Positions 6,450-7,338 of a stretch of DNA of 7,338 nt are shown here, in pieces. A program made the translations under genes and the position numbers. Source of the DNA: Nitrospirota bacterium (lineage in GTDB: Bacteria; Nitrospirota; Nitrospiria; Nitrospirales; Nitrospiraceae); the NCBI GenBank assembly GCA_016195505.1, contig JACPZN010000158.1:1-7338 (forward strand), read 5' to 3'. The first letter of the stretch is position 1, and each line of letters starts with the position of its first letter. The notes under the pieces were generated by a model. It did not search any database, had not been told where the DNA came from, and saw nothing but the letters and a program-made list of their open reading frames with translations.

Positions 6450-7043
6450 ATGGAAAAACAGGCCGACGCCCAATATCCCATCCACGACTTGCTGAAGCAT
6501 CGCTGGAGTCCACGCGCGTTTGGCGAGCAGCCTGTTGAAGCGGACAAACTGCGGAGTCTTTTCGAGGCTGCACGCTGGGCGCCCTCCTCGAACAATGAAC
6601 AGCCTTGGCGGTTCATTGCGGCATGTAAGGACCATGAGTTGGAGTGGAACCGGCTCCACGCTTGTCTGGTGGAAGGTAACCGCAAATGGGCTTACCGCGC
6701 GCCGGTGCTGATCCTGTCCGTGGCGAGCCTGAACTTTGAGGATGACGGGAAAGCGAATCGGCACGCCTTGTACGACACCGGTATGGCGGTCGAGAATCTC
6801 GTGCTCCAAGCGACCGCGCTCGGACTTGTGGCACATCAGATGGCCGGCTTCGACGTGGAGCAGGCCCGTGCCGATCTCAAGATTCCCGCCGGCTATGAGC
6901 CGGTCGCAATGATCGCCGTCGGCTATCCCGGCGATCCCGCTATTCTCTCAGACCGACTACGCGAACGAGAATTGCAGCCACGAACTCGCCAGCCTATTTC
7001 AGAGTGGACATTTTCTGGACAGTGGGGAATCCCATTGCGGTAG
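6450..7043 (+). CDS. Nitroreductase-family flavoprotein (197 aa)
   Basis: This is a probable FMN-dependent, NAD(P)H-using oxidoreductase of the nitroreductase fold; such enzymes are cytoplasmic homodimers. The substrate cannot be told from sequence. FMN phosphate-binding residues are expected in RWSPRAF (18-24), the usual 'R-x-S-x-R' start. The family motif ARWAPSSNNEQPWRF (41-55) lines the flavin site. HALYDTGMAVENLVLQA (105-121) with LGLVAHQMAGF (124-134) forms the dimer and flavin helix region. MIAVGYPGDP (154-163) is the common C-terminal strand. The length fits the roughly 200-residue subgroup and the gene looks complete. GGTGAGGAT just upstream (6436-6444) provides the ribosome site and overlaps the previous stop. 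A broken dehydrogenase gene follows after 29 bases, so the two may form a small redox operon. Confidence 0.92.
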   Translation: MEKQADAQYPIHDLLKHRWSPRAFGEQPVEADKLRSLFEAARWAPSSNNEQPWRFIAACKDHELEWNRLHACLVEGNRKWAYRAPVLILSVASLNFEDDGKANRHALYDTGMAVENLVLQATALGLVAHQMAGFDVEQARADLKIPAGYEPVAMIAVGYPGDPAILSDRLRERELQPRTRQPISEWTFSGQWGIPLR

Positions 7044-7072
7044 CAGCTTGTATCTATGAAGAAGTCGAATCG

Positions 7073-7338
7073 ATGAAGGCACTTAGCGGAAAAGTTTCGA
7101 TTGTGACTGGAGCTTCCAATGGAATCGGTCGCGCCATTGCGGAACGATTGGCGGACGACGGTGCCATCAGGCCGCGAAGGTGCTCAAAGAGGGCGGACGC
7201 ATCGTGAACATTTCCACCGACGGGACCCATTCAGGATTTCCAGGCGCTACGGCCTATCTTGGGAGCAAGGGGGCACTCGAGCAGTATACGAAGGGTCTGG
7301 CTCAGGAACTGGCCCTGCGTGGAATTACTGTCAATACC
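7073..7338 (+). pseudogene. Short-chain dehydrogenase/reductase (SDR), internal deletion, 3' end cut by window
   Basis: This is an NAD(P)-dependent oxidoreductase of the classical SDR family in which the middle is missing. The N-terminal part (residues 1-31, frame of 7073) contains the cofactor motif TGASNGIG (12-19) and ends ERLADDGA. In the next frame, QAAKVLKEGGRIVNIS begins at 7168 and runs open to the window end. It contains the active-site Tyr (7255-7257) and Lys (7267-7269) in YLGSK, and GITVNT at the edge. Thr 7216-7218 sits 13 residues before the Tyr, the usual catalytic Ser spacing, with a Ser just before it. Compared with FabG, about 87 residues are absent, including the NNAG strand and the acidic cofactor-binding region. 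As read from 7073, translation stops at 7205-7207 after 44 residues. The ribosome site is weak (GAAG at 7060-7063). The gene could encode an inactive fragment, or the deletion may be an assembly error. Confidence 0.85.
7163..7168 (+). other. Deletion junction in the SDR gene (about 260 bases missing)
   Basis: Frame 2 gives LADDGA up to GCC 7163-7165. Frame 1 gives QAAKVLKEGG from CAG 7168-7170. In the family these blocks are separated by about 85-90 residues. The shift requires 3n+1 bases lost. There is no inserted sequence and no obvious repeat at the joint. Confidence 0.85.

Noticed and set aside
6258..6836. 192-residue open frame on the minus strand
   Set aside because: It is antisense to the DUF2934 and nitroreductase genes, both of which have clear family motifs and ribosome sites. 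Its composition is not protein-like.

Overview
The window carries a tripartite RND multidrug-type efflux locus of a Gram-negative (diderm) bacterium, followed by unrelated small and redox genes. All genes run on the + strand and are tightly packed. Outer-membrane and periplasmic components, lipoprotein signals and a moderately high GC content show a diderm. The mix of a STAS-domain gene leading an RND operon and a DUF2934 gene suggests Nitrospirota or a similar environmental lineage, but this is an impression and not a demonstrated assignment.

Layout: 1-168 is the C-terminal end of an unrecognised, probably secreted protein. The putative efflux operon runs from 222 to 6186: a STAS-domain protein (222-548), a 48-residue single-pass membrane protein (545-691), a periplasmic adaptor lipoprotein (681-1913), an HAE1-type RND pump (1910-4762, broken) and an outer-membrane factor lipoprotein (4762-6186). 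Neighbouring genes overlap by 1 to 11 bases, which suggests translational coupling. Downstream come a 70-residue DUF2934 protein (6228-6440), a nitroreductase-family protein (6450-7043) and a short-chain dehydrogenase gene that is broken and cut by the window end (7073-7338). No gene-free stretch exceeds 60 bases. I saw no RNA gene, mobile element, CRISPR array or convincing terminator.

The most striking signal is three clean internal deletions in otherwise well-preserved genes. Two lie in the RND pump: about 190 bases lost near 3541-3550, and about 125-130 bases lost near 4630-4640. One lies in the dehydrogenase: about 260 bases lost near 7163-7168. Family-typical sequence resumes immediately on the other side of each junction, in another frame. 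In the pump the two shifts cancel, so the original C-terminus and stop codon (4760-4762) are recovered. The second shift also places the middle part of the pump in frame with the outer-membrane factor, which creates a spurious 'RND-OMF fusion' reading frame. Deletions this clean mean either very recent gene decay or assembly errors in a metagenomic contig; sequence alone cannot separate these.

If the pump is intact in the living organism, the adaptor, pump and outer-membrane channel would form an AcrAB-TolC/MexAB-OprM-like complex exporting hydrophobic or amphiphilic compounds. The 48-residue membrane protein recalls AcrZ, the small partner of AcrB, in size and predicted layout only.
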